Part shown: positions 27,585 through 36,493 of the stretch, piece after piece
Position numbering within the stretch: the first letter of the stretch is position 1
Layout: every line of letters begins with the position of its first letter
DNA from: Mariniphaga sp964624645
Lineage (GTDB): Bacteria; Bacteroidota; Bacteroidia; Bacteroidales; Prolixibacteraceae
Direction of reading: 5' to 3'
Length of the DNA: 64,000 bases
Assembly (NCBI GenBank): GCA_964624645.1
Contig: CAZVAD010000001.1
Span: 40,104-104,103 of the forward strand
Made by a program: the position numbers and the translations under genes
Notes under the pieces: model-generated
What the model saw: only the letters and a program-made list of their open reading frames with translations
Told to the model about the DNA's origin: nothing
The model's database searches: none

Positions 27585-28397
27585 TTATCCTTGTTTTTTA
27601 ACTTGATGTTTTACCAGCAAATCCAGAAGTGAAATGGACGCGTCTTCCATGCTGTTCACGATGCTGTCAATTTTGGCAACGCAATAATTATAAAAGAACT
27701 GCAGAATAATGGCTACAATCAAACCTCCAACAGTTGTGATCAAAGCCACTTTAATACCACCGGCTACCAGTGAGGGAGAAATATCCCCGGCAACTTCAAT
27801 GGCATCAAAAGCAACGATCATCCCTATTACCGTTCCGAGGAACCCAAGCATGGGAGCCAGTGCAATAAACAATGCAATCCAGCTTAACCCTTTTTCAAGG
27901 AGACCTGTCTGGACACCGCCGTAGGAAATGATTGACTTTTCAACCATGTCAATGCCATGATCAGAGCGGTCAAGTCCCTGATAAAAAATACTGGCAACAG
28001 GTCCCCGGGTTTTTCTGCAAATATCCTTTGCTGCTTCAATCCCACCGCTGTTAAGCGCCTGTTCAACCTTTGACAGTAATTTTTTTGTGTTTGATGTTGC
28101 AAGATTCAGATACAAAACCCGCTCAATTGCGAATGCCAGACCGAAAATCAAACAAATTATAATGAAGGACATGAACATCGGTCCGCCTTCGATAAATTTT
28201 TGCTTGAGCTGGCTGTGCAGCGATTGTCCGCTTTCTGCAGCTGCAGCCGCAGTTTCAAACGGATCGGCTGTCACTACTTGTGTTTGTTCTTGTTCTTGCT
28301 GATCAGCAGCAGGCTCCTGATCCTGAGCAACAACACCATTTGTTGCCATGAAAAACAGCATTCCTGATAATGCCATTAATGCGAATAGTCTTTTCAT
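27585..28397 (-). CDS. MotA/TolQ/ExbB proton channel family protein
   Basis: About 270 residues. An N-terminal hydrophobic stretch (RLFALMALSGMLFFMATNGVVAQ) looks like a signal peptide, followed by a Gln/Glu-rich periplasmic segment (about 22-60). Then comes the ExbB core: helix 1 (GPMFMSFIIICLIFGLAFAIERVLYL), a cytoplasmic region, and helices 2 and 3 (LSWIALFIALAPMLGFLGTVIGMIVAFD; ALITTVGGLIVAIILQFFYNYCV) with the GTVxGMI signature. It forms the proton channel with the two ExbDs. No tonB is seen nearby. ATG 28397 is preferred over TTG 28403. Confidence 0.92.
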   Translation of the reverse strand: MKRLFALMALSGMLFFMATNGVVAQDQEPAADQQEQEQTQVVTADPFETAAAAAESGQSLHSQLKQKFIEGGPMFMSFIIICLIFGLAFAIERVLYLNLATSNTKKLLSKVEQALNSGGIEAAKDICRKTRGPVASIFYQGLDRSDHGIDMVEKSIISYGGVQTGLLEKGLSWIALFIALAPMLGFLGTVIGMIVAFDAIEVAGDISPSLVAGGIKVALITTVGGLIVAIILQFFYNYCVAKIDSIVNSMEDASISLLDLLVKHQVKKQG

Positions 28398-28838
<441 letters not shown>

Positions 28839-28864
28839 GGGTTTTGTTTTTTTCAAAGAAATGC

Positions 28865-28872
28865 CAAAATTA
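28865..28872 (-). promoter_or_regulatory. tRNA-Ser promoter, -7 box TAATTTTG
   Basis: Perfect TAnnTTTG on the minus strand, 26 bases before the tRNA 5' end. Confidence 0.5.
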
Positions 28873-28992
28873 ATAAAATTTCAGGAAAAAAAAGGCGTTT
28901 GATGCGAATGCATTCAATTATTATTTTCGTTTCGGATAGTTAGCCTAAACTTTCATTATTTTTCATAAAAGTTTCGGAAAAGGTTGTGATAT

Positions 28993-29760
28993 TCATATTT
29001 TGAATAGCGTTCGTGCATTTTCGGTAGTTCTGCACGCCACCTCGTTCACTGATAAGTTGAAAATTTTAGCAATGGTTTGCGCAACATATACAATGTATGC
29101 CGGTTCATTGCGTTTTCCCCGCTTTGGCACGGGCGCCAGATAGGGGGAATCGGTTTCAATGACAATATTTTCAAGCGGAATGCTTTTGATAACGTGACGT
29201 AGCTCGCTGTTTTTGAATGTTACAACACCCCCGATACCCATAAGAAAACCACCCAGCCCGATAATTTGTGCAGCTTCTTCTTCACTGCCGGTAAAACAGT
29301 GGAAAATTCCTTTCAAAGTGCCATCCTGTTCTTCCCTTACGATGGATATGATTTCATCAAAAGAATTCCGTAGGTGGATAACAATGGGGAGTTCATATTT
29401 TTTTGCAAGTCTGATCTGGTGCCTGAAAGCATCCTGCTGCTCTTTTTTAAAAGTCTGATCCCAGTGTAAATCTATTCCAATCTCCCCGATTCCGTAAAAC
29501 TTTCTTTTTTCCAGCCAATATTCCACTGCCTGAAGTTCTTCTTTGTAGTCTGCTGCAACAGATGACGGATGCAATCCCATCAAGGGAAAACACAGATGAG
29601 GATACGCATCGGATAAATCAAGAAGACGCTTTACGGTTGATGAGTCCAGATTGGGAAGAATAATTTTCTTCACATCATTGTCATATGCCCGCTGAAGTAC
29701 TTCGTCAATATCGTGCGAATAATCTTCAAGATAGATGTGCGCATGTGTGTCAATCAGCAT
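28993..29760 (-). CDS. TatD family metal-dependent hydrolase (DNase)
   Basis: 255 residues from ATG 29760. An amidohydrolase-fold TIM barrel with MLIDTHAHIYLEDY (first metal pair, HxH), GIGEIGIDLHWD (Glu and His ligands), HLRNSFDEI, IFHCFTGSEEEA and ETDSPYLAPVPKRGKRNEP. These are the complete TatD/YcfH motifs. Family members are cytoplasmic 3'-5' exonucleases or D-Tyr-tRNA deacylase-like enzymes; repair of oxidised DNA is the best-supported role. Eight upstream codons in frame are excluded because the HxH block normally begins the protein. Confidence 0.92.
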   Translation of the reverse strand: MLIDTHAHIYLEDYSHDIDEVLQRAYDNDVKKIILPNLDSSTVKRLLDLSDAYPHLCFPLMGLHPSSVAADYKEELQAVEYWLEKRKFYGIGEIGIDLHWDQTFKKEQQDAFRHQIRLAKKYELPIVIHLRNSFDEIISIVREEQDGTLKGIFHCFTGSEEEAAQIIGLGGFLMGIGGVVTFKNSELRHVIKSIPLENIVIETDSPYLAPVPKRGKRNEPAYIVYVAQTIAKIFNLSVNEVACRTTENARTLFKI

Positions 29761-29884
29761 TTTAAAAACTTGAAATTTCAACAAAAATAAAAAAGTGTTT
29801 CAACCTGATTCACTTTTCAATTTTAACAAAAGATTAAATAATCAGATTAAAACACTTGACAAACATAATGTTGCGACAGCAAAT

Positions 29885-31228
29885 TCAGACGATTCCCTGA
29901 TCAAGCATGGCATCCGCCACTTTTACAAAGCCTCCGATGTTTGCGCCTTTAACGTAGTTTATTTTATTTTTTTGACCTGATGTTACGCCATAGTTAACAC
30001 AAGTGGTATGGATGTTCTCCATAATGTCTTTCAGGCGTTCGTCCACTTCTTCACTTTTCCAGTTGATGCGCATACTGTTTTGTGACATTTCAAGGCCTGA
30101 AACGGAAACACCACCGGCATTTACCGCCTTTCCGGGAGCAAAAACAATATTCTCCGAAAGGTATTCCGCTGCATCGGCAGTTGTTCCCATATTGGAAACC
30201 TCAGCCACCATAAAGCAGTTGTTTTTTACCAACTGTTTTGCATCGTCAATGTTCAGCTCGTTTTGGGTTGCGCAGGGCATAGCTACATTTAAGGGAACCT
30301 CCCAGGGTTTTTTCCCGGGGATAAATTTCGCGCCAAACTGCAGGGCATACGGTTCAACAATATCGTTGTTGGAGGCTCTCAGTTCCAGCAGGTAGTCCAC
30401 TTTTTCACCTTTGACTCCGTCAGCATCGTAGATATATCCATCCGGGCCTGAAATGGTGACTACTTTTCCGCCTAATTCGTTGATTTTTGCTACTGTTCCC
30501 CAGGCAACGTTTCCAAATCCAGAAACGCCAAAAGTGAGCCCCTCAATATCTTTCCCAATTTTTTTCAGCATGTGCTGAACGAAATAAACCGCGCCATAGC
30601 CGGTTGCTTCCGGACGGATCAGGCTTCCGCCCCAGCCAAGTCCTTTGCCGGTGAAAACTCCCGTAAATTCATTGCTGAGCCTTTTGTAATGGCCAAAAAG
30701 ATAGCCGATTTCGCGTTTCCCAACGCCAATGTCACCGGCAGGAATATCCGTATTATGGCCGATGTGCCTGAAAAGTTCATTCATAAACGATTGGCAGAAA
30801 TGCATGATTTCCCTGTCCGATTTTCCTTTCGGACTAAAATCGGAGCCACCTTTTCCGCCACCCATCGGTAGCGTGGTGAGGCTGTTTTTGAAAGTTTGTT
30901 CAAAACCAAGAAATTTCAGAATGCTCAGATTCACGCTCGGATGAAATCTGATGCCTCCCTTGTAGGGCCCCAATGCGGAATTAAATTGAATCCGGTATCC
31001 GCGGTTTACCTGAACTTCCCCTTTGTCGTCAATCCAGGGGACACGGAAAATAACAGTGCGTTCAGGCTCCACCATTCTTTCAAGAATTTTTGCACGCTGA
31101 TATTGCGGCTTTTGCACATAGTACTCCCAGACTGATTCAACTACTTCTTCCACAGCCTGATGAAATTCAATTTCGCCGGGTGTGCCATGCTCTATTTTTG
31201 CAAGAAACTCGTTTATGGATGCTGCCAT
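29885..31228 (-). CDS. gdhA: NADP-type glutamate dehydrogenase (hexameric)
   Basis: 447 residues, the length of small hexameric GDH. It interconverts 2-oxoglutarate plus ammonia and glutamate in the cytoplasm. Visible: GPYKGGIRFHPSVN (about 87-100), the active-site segment PMGGGKGGSDF with catalytic Lys126, the aspartate loop DIPAGDIGVGKREIGYLFG and the dinucleotide motif GVSGFGNVAWG. The C-terminal ADAMLDQGIV is typical. A perfect -7 box (31264-31257) lies upstream on its strand. Gene context (TatD downstream, groEL upstream) says nothing about regulation. Confidence 0.97.
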   Translation of the reverse strand: MAASINEFLAKIEHGTPGEIEFHQAVEEVVESVWEYYVQKPQYQRAKILERMVEPERTVIFRVPWIDDKGEVQVNRGYRIQFNSALGPYKGGIRFHPSVNLSILKFLGFEQTFKNSLTTLPMGGGKGGSDFSPKGKSDREIMHFCQSFMNELFRHIGHNTDIPAGDIGVGKREIGYLFGHYKRLSNEFTGVFTGKGLGWGGSLIRPEATGYGAVYFVQHMLKKIGKDIEGLTFGVSGFGNVAWGTVAKINELGGKVVTISGPDGYIYDADGVKGEKVDYLLELRASNNDIVEPYALQFGAKFIPGKKPWEVPLNVAMPCATQNELNIDDAKQLVKNNCFMVAEVSNMGTTADAAEYLSENIVFAPGKAVNAGGVSVSGLEMSQNSMRINWKSEEVDERLKDIMENIHTTCVNYGVTSGQKNKINYVKGANIGGFVKVADAMLDQGIV

Positions 31229-31256
31229 CTTTGTTTTATGTTTAAAATATTTTGAG

Positions 31257-31264
31257 CAAATTTA
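31257..31264 (-). promoter_or_regulatory. gdhA promoter, -7 box TAAATTTG
   Basis: Perfect TAnnTTTG on the minus strand, 28 bases upstream of the gdhA ATG; leader of about 23 bases. Confidence 0.5.
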
Positions 31265-31399
31265 GAGAAGTATATAAAAATGTATTCATATGACAGTGAA
31301 TTCAATTAAATATTAATTTTTTTATAACTAACGGTTTGAAAGGAAACCGGATGAAAATCTTTTAATTCAGTATGATTTATAGCTGTTTTGCAGAAAAAA

Positions 31400-31429
31400 G
31401 AAAGCCCTCCCGGAACCGGGAAGGCTTTC
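31400..31429 (-). terminator. terminator of the groES-groEL operon
   Basis: On the minus strand: stem GAAAGCC-TTCCCGG / CCGGG-GGGCTTTC followed by TTTTTTCTG, 28 bases after the groEL stop. Confidence 0.9.
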
Positions 31430-31456
31430 AATATATTAGTTATTCTTTGTGTTATT

Positions 31457-33097
31457 TTACATCATTCCACCCATTCCGCCCATTCCACCCGGTCCGCCGG
31501 CTGGCATTGCAGGGGTATCTTCTTTCTCTTCAACTATTACAGTTTCGGTGGTGAGCAGCATACCTGCAATGGATGCGGCATTCTCAAGAGCAATGCGTGA
31601 AACTTTTGCCGGATCAATAACTCCGGTTTCATAGAGGTTTTCAAATTTATCGACACGTGCGTTGTATCCGTAGTCGTCTTTGCCTTCGCGAACTTTCTGA
31701 ACGATTACAGCGCCCTCTTTTCCTGCGTTTTCAACAATCTGGCGCAGCGGCTCTTCAATAGCGCGTTTCACGATTTCAATGCCTGTCTGTTCGTCGTCAT
31801 TCTCACCCTTGAGTTCATTCAGGGCAGGGATGGCGCGCAGGTAGGCAACACCGCCACCTGGAACAATACCTTCCTCAACAGCGGCGCGGGTAGCGCTCAG
31901 TGCATCGTCAACACGGTCTTTTTTCTCTTTCATTTCAACTTCTGAAGCAGCGCCTACGTAAATTACTGCAACGCCTCCGGCAAGTTTTGCCAGACGCTCC
32001 TGAAGTTTCTCACGATCGTAATCGGAAGTGGTGGTTTCAATCTGCTTTTTGATCTGGCTGACACGCGCTTTGATGGAATCCTGATCTCCTGCGCCATTTA
32101 CTATGGTTGTGTTCTCTTTGTCCACGGTAATTTTTTCAGCTTCACCAAGCATTTCCAGGGTTGCCTGCTCCAGTTTCATTCCTTTTTCTTCGGTAATCAC
32201 TGTTCCGCCGGTCAGGATGGCGATATCTTCAAGCATTTCCTTGCGGCGGTCACCAAAACCTGGCGCTTTCACTGCGCAAACTTTCAGCGATCCACGCAAG
32301 CGATTGACAACCAGTGTGGCAAGTGCTTCTCCGTCCACGTCTTCAGAAATAATCATCAGCGGGCGGCCTGTTTGTGCCGATTGCTCCAGAATAGGCAGCA
32401 AGTCCTTCATGGTGCTTATCTTTTTGTCGTGAATGAGAATATACGGATTCTCCAGCTCAGCAGCCATTTTTTCGGCATCGGTTACAAAATAGGGGGAGAT
32501 ATAACCGCGGTCAAACTGCATCCCTTCCACAACGTCAACGTAGGTGTCAGTTCCTTTGGATTCTTCAATGGTGATAACGCCTTCCTTGTGAACTTTCTGC
32601 ATAGCTTCTGCAATCAGTGCGCCGATAGCTTCGTCATTGTTTGCGGAAACTTTTGCCACAGATTCAATCTTTTTATAATCATCGCCAATGGTTTGTGCCT
32701 GATCCGCAAGGCTGTCCACGATTTCAACAACAGCTTTGTCAATGCCGCGTTTCAGATCCATCGGGTTTGCGCCTGCTGTAACGTTTTTCAGGCCAACAGA
32801 GATGATTGACTGTGCCAGAACGGTTGCTGTTGTGGTTCCGTCTCCAGCATCATCACCGGTTTTAGAAGCCACTTCCTTAACCATCTGAGCGCCCAGATTT
32901 TCATAAGCATCGGGGAGTTCAATCTCTTTGGCTACCGTTACCCCATCTTTTGTAATCTGGGGTGCGCCAAATTTTTTCTCAATTACCACATGGCGTCCCT
33001 TGGGGCCTAATGTAACTTTAACTGCATCAGCCAGTTGATTAACACCAGATTTTAGTCTGTCACGTGCGTCAATGTTGAATTTAATTTCTTTTGCCAT
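31457..33097 (-). CDS. groEL: chaperonin GroEL (Hsp60)
   Basis: 546 residues. ATP-driven folding chamber, paired with GroES. Seen: VTLGPKGRHVVIEKKFGAPQ and KDGVTVAKEIEL near the N-terminus, the ATP motif GDGTTTATVLAQ, EDVDGEALATLVVNRLRG in the apical domain, and AVEEGIVPGGGVAYLRA. The C-terminus is the flexible GGM repeat (GGPGGMGGMGGMM). groES precedes it by 29 bases. No CIRCE-type inverted repeat was seen upstream of groES. Confidence 0.99.
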   Translation of the reverse strand: MAKEIKFNIDARDRLKSGVNQLADAVKVTLGPKGRHVVIEKKFGAPQITKDGVTVAKEIELPDAYENLGAQMVKEVASKTGDDAGDGTTTATVLAQSIISVGLKNVTAGANPMDLKRGIDKAVVEIVDSLADQAQTIGDDYKKIESVAKVSANNDEAIGALIAEAMQKVHKEGVITIEESKGTDTYVDVVEGMQFDRGYISPYFVTDAEKMAAELENPYILIHDKKISTMKDLLPILEQSAQTGRPLMIISEDVDGEALATLVVNRLRGSLKVCAVKAPGFGDRRKEMLEDIAILTGGTVITEEKGMKLEQATLEMLGEAEKITVDKENTTIVNGAGDQDSIKARVSQIKKQIETTTSDYDREKLQERLAKLAGGVAVIYVGAASEVEMKEKKDRVDDALSATRAAVEEGIVPGGGVAYLRAIPALNELKGENDDEQTGIEIVKRAIEEPLRQIVENAGKEGAVIVQKVREGKDDYGYNARVDKFENLYETGVIDPAKVSRIALENAASIAGMLLTTETVIVEEKEDTPAMPAGGPGGMGGMGGMM

Positions 33098-33126
33098 TTT
33101 ATTTTAATATTTATGAAGTTGTTAAA

Positions 33127-33405
33127 TTATGCAATATATAATACGTCGGATTGCGACATCAGCAAATAATCTTCTCCGTCAATCTGCAATTCGGTGCCGG
33201 AATACTTCCCGTAAACTACAACATCGCCCACTTTAAGTTCCATGGGCTCATCTTTTTTGTCACCTCCTGTCAGAACTACTGTTCCCTGCTGTGGTTTTTC
33301 CTTTGCTGAATCGGGGATGATTATCCCGCTTTGTGTTTTTTCTTCGGCTTCCTGGGGTTGAACCAAAATTTTGCCGGCCAGAATTTTACCTTTTAGTTTT
33401 GCCAT
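33127..33405 (-). CDS. groES: co-chaperonin GroES
   Basis: 92 residues: the lid of the GroEL chamber. It begins LKGKILAGKILVQPQEAEEK (family: I.PL.DRV.V....E), has the mobile loop KTQSGIIIPDSAKEKPQQGTV, and ends GEDYLLMSQSDVLYIA. It is first gene of the heat-shock operon. The 236 bases upstream (33406-33641) are AT-rich with no unmistakable promoter; TTTGG and TAAATCCTTG on its strand are only weakly promoter-like. Confidence 0.97.
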   Translation of the reverse strand: MAKLKGKILAGKILVQPQEAEEKTQSGIIIPDSAKEKPQQGTVVLTGGDKKDEPMELKVGDVVVYGKYSGTELQIDGEDYLLMSQSDVLYIA

Positions 33406-33641
33406 TGTCTCTACATTTTAATTTTAAATTATTAAACATTTAATAAAAATCGAACAAGGATTTATCATATTTTATACCAAACGGAAATGCCATGTGTTTT
33501 TCAGACATTAAAAGACAAAATTTCACTCCGGATGAAGCCTTAAATATTGAAATTTAATCTAATTGCCTGCTTATCAGTGGAAAGCAGTGTTTTAGGAGTG
33601 TTCTGACAGGGTGGCAGGAAAATTCCCGAAACTGACCACTT

Positions 33642-34619
33642 TTACTTAAAGTGATAATTTTGAATATCCCTGAATCCACGTAGAAAATCGGCAACAGCCA
33701 TCCGTTTTTTGCCTGAAAGCTGAATGTCGGTGATTCCGAGCCATCCATCAGCGCCTGCGATATTCAGATAGTTTTCACCATTTGAGTCGATGGCGCCGGG
33801 GGCGGCAGTTTCCCGGGAAATGGCCGGTTGTGCAAAAAATATTTTGCAAACGGTGGTTTGTCCGCTTTCTTTGTGAACCAGGTTTGTCCATGCTGCGGGG
33901 TAAGGGGACAACCCGCGGATCAGATTGCGTATGCTGCCGGTTTCCTTGTTCCAGTCAATTTTGGTGTCCTCTTTAAATATTTTTGGCGCTGGTTTCAGTG
34001 CTCCGTTTTGAATCAGCTCATTTTGTGCAACAGGTTTCGCGTTTCCCTGTGCAATGGCTTCCACTGTTTTAAGCACCAATCCGGAGCCGATTTCCATCAG
34101 GCGGTCATGCAGTATGCCCACCGTATCATCTTTGCCAATCGGGATTTCCTGTTTGAAAAGAATGTTGCCGGTGTCAATTTCATGGGCTAACATAAAAGTG
34201 GTAACGCCGGTTTTTGTCTCCCCGTTGATGATTGCCCAGTTGAGCGGTGCGGCTCCCCGGTATTGAGGCAACAGCGATGCGTGCAGGTTGAAGGTGCCGA
34301 AACGGGGCATGTCCCACACGACTTCCGGCAACATGCGGAAAGCAACCACGATTTGTAAATCCGCCTTCAATGATTTGAGCTCATCCAGAAACTGAGGAGC
34401 TTTCAGTTTTTCAGGCTGTAATATTTTCAGCTTGTTTCTGACGGCATATTTTTTAATTGCCGGTTCAGTGATTTTTTTTCCGCGCCCGGCCGGTTTGTCG
34501 GGTGCAGTGATAACCCCCACAATGTTATAGCCGTTTTCGACCAGCGCCTGCAAGCTGGGCACTGCAAAATCGGGCGTGCCCATGAAAACTATCCGGAGAT
34601 CTTTACCTGTCATATCCAT
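33642..34619 (-). CDS. fmt: methionyl-tRNA formyltransferase
   Basis: 325 residues. It formylates initiator Met-tRNA with 10-formyl-THF. N-terminal GART fold: LRIVFMGTPDFAVPSL, APDKPAGRGKK, then the catalytic triad in FNLHASLLPQYRGAAP (Asn111, His113) and HEIDTGNIL (Asp149). The C-terminal tRNA-binding barrel includes RNLIRGLSPYPAAWT. The start may be Met1 at 34619 or Met3 two codons on. It stands alone; def is not adjacent. Confidence 0.97.
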   Translation of the reverse strand: MDMTGKDLRIVFMGTPDFAVPSLQALVENGYNIVGVITAPDKPAGRGKKITEPAIKKYAVRNKLKILQPEKLKAPQFLDELKSLKADLQIVVAFRMLPEVVWDMPRFGTFNLHASLLPQYRGAAPLNWAIINGETKTGVTTFMLAHEIDTGNILFKQEIPIGKDDTVGILHDRLMEIGSGLVLKTVEAIAQGNAKPVAQNELIQNGALKPAPKIFKEDTKIDWNKETGSIRNLIRGLSPYPAAWTNLVHKESGQTTVCKIFFAQPAISRETAAPGAIDSNGENYLNIAGADGWLGITDIQLSGKKRMAVADFLRGFRDIQNYHFK

Positions 34620-34763
34620 ATTTTAGTGTAAAGTTAAAAAATCGGCAATGAATAAAGAATGATTTTTTGCAAGGACGGCGTGTTAAGTATCTATTGCCCT
34701 GTTATTCCGGCAATTACAGCCAGTAATTTTTGTGCGGTGAAAGATGGGAAAGTTCACAAAAAG

Positions 34764-34787
34764 GGAGCATGGATTTTTCCACGCTCC
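34764..34787 (-). terminator. terminator of tRNA-Pro
   Basis: Minus strand: stem GGAGCGTGG / CCATGCTCC (one G-T pair) with an AAAAAT loop, then CTTTTTG. Confidence 0.8.
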
Positions 34788-34798
34788 TTTTTCAGGTG

Positions 34799-34872
34799 TC
34801 GGGGTAGCCGGATTTGAACCGACGACCTCGTCGTCCCGAACGACGCGCGCTACCGGACTGCGCTATACCCCG
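34799..34872 (-). tRNA. tRNA-Pro (anticodon CGG)
   Basis: 74 bases on the minus strand. Acceptor CGGGGTA / TACCCCG with discriminator A; anticodon stem CGTCG/CGACG with loop TTCGGGA (anticodon CGG); T-arm GTCGG-TTCAAAT-CCGGC. CCA is not encoded. Confidence 0.95.
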
Positions 34873-34929
34873 CAAAATGTCAGATTGAACGTTTCCCTGC
34901 CGGGATTTCCACATTTTTTTAAAACGGTG

Positions 34930-34937
34930 CAAATTTA
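34930..34937 (-). promoter_or_regulatory. tRNA-Pro promoter, -7 box TAAATTTG followed by CACCG
   Basis: Perfect TAnnTTTG on the minus strand about 58 bases before the tRNA. The bases directly after the box, CACCG, are identical to those after the tRNA-Lys box. Confidence 0.55.
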
Positions 34938-35007
34938 AACTTTTTTGGATAAACAGAAACTATTATTCAGCAAAAGTGAATGTCTGTTTTTATAAACTGC
35001 TGGAAAA

Positions 35008-36384
35008 TTACCGGTTAATTCTTCCGCGGGTGAATGAAAAGTATATTCCCGTACTGCTTATCAGGGTGAAACTCAAAAATCCCCACTTCATGGTTTTCAA
35101 AAACAATTCGGCAGAAATGGCTTCAATGGCCTGATTGCCGATTATTCCCGCAAAGAAAAGTGTAGCCACTGTCATGCTCACAATCTGTCCGACTACCCGC
35201 ATGGTGGCGGCTGTGCCGGATGCGATTCCCAATTGGTTTTTCTGCACGGAGCTCATAATGGTGTTCATGTTCGGCGAAGAGAAAAAGGCAAATCCCAGAC
35301 CTTCCCAGATGAGCAGCAAAACAATCTGCCAGACCGGTGTTGCTGTTGTCAAAAAGGCAAAAGCCGCCAGCCCGATGGTGCACATGGACATGCCTAAAGT
35401 GGCGAGATAACGCGGTTGAATGCGGTCGGAAAGCCTTCCTGCAGCAGGTGAAAAAGTGGCCATCATGACAGGTTGTGCAACCAGAATCAGTCCGGCATTT
35501 CTGGGGGAGAGTCCCTGGATTTTCTGCAGATATAAACTCAGCAGGAAAACAATTGCAAAAGTGGCGCTGTAGTTAATCAAGGCGGCAAGGTTTGAAAATG
35601 CAAACAACCGGTTGCGGGTAAAAAGCTTAGTTTCAAGCACCGGCAGTGCAGAGCGGCTTTCAATCCACCAGAAAAGTATCAGAGTCAGGGAACCACCTGC
35701 CATCAACAGCCAGCCTGCGATGGCCGGTATGACCGATGAGCCGTAAACCAGTGATACCAGCCCGATCATGTAAAAAACGGTGCCTGTCAGGTTTATTTTT
35801 TTGTTTTCGGTGTTTGAAACGGAATCCTTGCCCAAGAAACGAAAAGCAAGCAGGGTTGTGACAACGCCCAGCGCTGAGGCGATGAAAAAAATGGAGCGCC
35901 AGCCTAAGTATTGTGTGAAAATTCCGCCAGCAAACGGGCCGAATGCCAGTCCGAGATAAACTGCCGAGACCGACATGCCCAGAACCCTTCCGCGGTATTG
36001 CGGCGAAAAGGCGGAAACCAGGATTGCGGGACCGGTTGTGCTGGAAAATGCTGCACCGATTCCCTGAACAAAGCGGAACAGTATGAGCCATGAACCGGAA
36101 GCGGAAAATCCACAAATGGCAGAGGAGATGGTAAAAATGATCACCCCGGTTTTGAAAACCCGCCGGATACCCGTCAAGTCTCCCCAGCGCCCGACAGGCA
36201 GAAGAAACATGGCGGTTGCCAGTAAAAAAGATGTGATCACCCAACTGAGTTTCACGGCGCTCAGCCCGAAACTTTTCTCAATGGCCGGCAACGCAATATT
36301 CACCGAAGAGATGAGAAAAGAACCCATGAATGAGGTGATGGCAACTATTGCCAGAATAGAAATTTGTTTTTTTGTCCAATCCAT
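35008..36384 (-). CDS. MFS transporter of the DHA2 (14-TM drug exporter) type
   Basis: About 458 residues with some fourteen hydrophobic segments. Motif A-like loop RWGDLTGIRRVF (about 75-86), the FRFVQGIGAAFSSTTGPAIL motif C region, and the second-half loop AGRLSDRIQPRY. It resembles EmrB/QacA-type proton-driven drug exporters; the true substrate is unknown. ATG 36384 is preferred. An in-frame TTG at 36399 abuts GGAGG directly, too close for use as ribosome site. It is monocistronic with its own -7 box upstream. Confidence 0.9.
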   Translation of the reverse strand: MDWTKKQISILAIVAITSFMGSFLISSVNIALPAIEKSFGLSAVKLSWVITSFLLATAMFLLPVGRWGDLTGIRRVFKTGVIIFTISSAICGFSASGSWLILFRFVQGIGAAFSSTTGPAILVSAFSPQYRGRVLGMSVSAVYLGLAFGPFAGGIFTQYLGWRSIFFIASALGVVTTLLAFRFLGKDSVSNTENKKINLTGTVFYMIGLVSLVYGSSVIPAIAGWLLMAGGSLTLILFWWIESRSALPVLETKLFTRNRLFAFSNLAALINYSATFAIVFLLSLYLQKIQGLSPRNAGLILVAQPVMMATFSPAAGRLSDRIQPRYLATLGMSMCTIGLAAFAFLTTATPVWQIVLLLIWEGLGFAFFSSPNMNTIMSSVQKNQLGIASGTAATMRVVGQIVSMTVATLFFAGIIGNQAIEAISAELFLKTMKWGFLSFTLISSTGIYFSFTRGRINR

Positions 36385-36415
36385 AAAAATCTTGTTCAAC
36401 CTCCCTAAAGTTGGA

Positions 36416-36423
36416 CAAAGATA
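36416..36423 (-). promoter_or_regulatory. MFS promoter, -7 box TATCTTTG
   Basis: Perfect TAnnTTTG on the minus strand; leader of about 26 bases containing GGAGG (36404-36400). Confidence 0.5.
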
Positions 36424-36493
36424 GTATATGGCTTTGAAAACAGATTGTCAGCAATGGATTTCGCCCGGAAGATGTTAGGCTGATTGTTGTAAC

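Noticed and set aside
33406..33641. CIRCE operator upstream of groES
   Set aside because: No TTAGCACTC-N9-GAGTGCTAA-type repeat is present.
34744..34938. ORF containing GVAGFEPTTSSSRTT
   Set aside because: Antisense translation of tRNA-Pro, another recurrent false protein.
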